In this document: piece after piece, positions 63,627-64,000 of the stretch | How positions within the stretch are numbered: position 1 is the stretch's first letter | Layout of the letters: each line of letters begins with the position of its first letter | Source: an uncultured Phocaeicola sp. | Lineage (GTDB): Bacteria; Bacteroidota; Bacteroidia; Bacteroidales; Bacteroidaceae | Length of the DNA: 64,000 bases | Direction: 5' to 3' | NCBI GenBank assembly: GCA_944320815.1 | Contig: CALUIZ010000006.1 | Location: 1-64,000, forward strand | Program-made: the position numbers and the translations under genes | The notes under the pieces: generated by a model | Database searches by the model: none | Told to the model about the DNA's origin: nothing | What the model saw: only the letters and a program-made list of their open reading frames with translations

Positions 63627-64000
63627 CTAATTCTTGAACATCACGGCCAGCGAAGCGATCATCGTGGCCAGCGAAGCGAACGAAGTGGCGTTCGACATCA
63701 GCATGGCGAGATTGAAGTTGCGCGTCTTGCCCGGAACCACGATTTCGCACCCCGGCTCTATCTGCTTCTTCCCGCTGCCCTTCACCTTGGCCACCTGCCC
63801 GTTCATGTAGATGATGAACTTCTGCTTCTTCTTCGCGTTGTTCGAATAGCCGCCGGCCTGGCTCAGATAGTATTTCACTCCCTCTCCGTTGATGTACGAC
63901 ACCGTGTTGGGCATCATCACCGCACCGTTCACCTTCACCGTGTTGGTGTATTCGGGCACCACAATCAGGTCGCCCTCACGGAGCACGATGTCAGCGTCGC
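63627..64000 (-). CDS. Polysaccharide export protein, SLBB/Wza-type (partial)
   Basis: Runs off the right edge; about 124 codons are visible. The first visible residues DADIVLREGDLIVVPEY and VKVNGAVMMPNTVSY show the SLBB fold of outer-membrane polysaccharide export proteins. The end has a hydrophobic tail (LAMLMSNATSFASLATMIA) that may be a membrane segment. It begins upstream outside the window. Confidence 0.75.
   Translation of the reverse strand, partial: DADIVLREGDLIVVPEYTNTVKVNGAVMMPNTVSYINGEGVKYYLSQAGGYSNNAKKKQKFIIYMNGQVAKVKGSGKKQIEPGCEIVVPGKTRNFNLAMLMSNATSFASLATMIASLAVMFKN

Overview
The window looks like a chromosomal segment of a Bacteroidales bacterium, most likely Bacteroidaceae. 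The evidence is the ATP synthase gene order (atpD-atpC-small membrane protein-atpB-E-F-H-A-G), promoters of the Bacteroides type (TAnnTTTG), fimbrillin-like and DUF4836 lipoproteins, and the protein families present. Base composition changes sharply along it. The 8-21 kb island is intermediate, the 26-49 kb block is clearly AT-rich, and the 49.5-64 kb block of core genes is GC-rich. This suggests that much of the left 49 kb is accessory DNA.

Layout. (1) 1-6.5 kb is a worn defence island: the 3' end of a type I restriction subunit gene, a helix-hairpin-helix/PD-(D/E)XK nuclease-like gene, a decapitated Fic gene, a frameshifted YqiA-like hydrolase, a DUF6155-like gene, a DUF262/DUF1524 (GmrSD-like) gene and an AAA/DUF4143 ATPase gene. 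(2) 6.9-8.2 kb is an intact IS4-family insertion sequence. (3) 8.3-21 kb, plus strand, is a dense island of about 19 genes: a RelA/SpoT homologue with an intact hydrolase site and a degraded synthetase site, a PP2C phosphatase, a von Willebrand A protein, a small caspase-fold protein, a NADAR-like protein, a stand-alone domain like the FtsZ C-terminal domain, exported proteins and several very small ORFs. Four copies of an element GGTTAC/GATTAC-N17-18-ATAAA sit at the heads of its blocks. It does not match a system I can name and is my main candidate for something undescribed. (4) 21-26.5 kb, minus strand, is an operon of an exported caspase, an ECF-type sigma factor, a one-helix anti-sigma-like protein and an exported TPR-CHAT protease that is broken by a frameshift. 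(5) 27.3-49.2 kb, minus strand, is a complete-looking aryl-polyene (flexirubin-like) gene cluster. It runs from an XRE regulator and a tyrosine ammonia-lyase-like gene through ketosynthases, carrier proteins, dehydratases, ketoreductase, thioesterase, acyltransferases, methyltransferase, LolA, a large exporter/acyltransferase/methyltransferase fusion, oxidoreductase, C45 acyltransferase and adenylating enzyme. (6) A tRNA-Pro(TGG) gene at 49.35 kb marks the border with core genes: the F1Fo ATP synthase operon, YjbQ, an ABC transporter pair, a DUF4836 lipoprotein, RsmE, a DUF151/UVR nuclease-like protein, a nucleoside MFS permease and the end of a polysaccharide export (SLBB) protein.

How the parts may work together. 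In the aryl-polyene cluster the lyase would make a coumarate-type starter, the adenylating enzyme would activate it, the carrier proteins and ketosynthases would extend it with reduction and dehydration to a conjugated polyene, and the acyltransferases, LolA and exporter would move it to the outer membrane. In the caspase/CHAT operon, exported proteases encoded beside an anti-sigma-like protein suggest proteolytic release of the sigma factor. In the RSH/PP2C/vWA island, shared promoter-like elements suggest one regulon that joins nucleotide second messengers, dephosphorylation, proteolysis and envelope proteins. The last two statements are inference.
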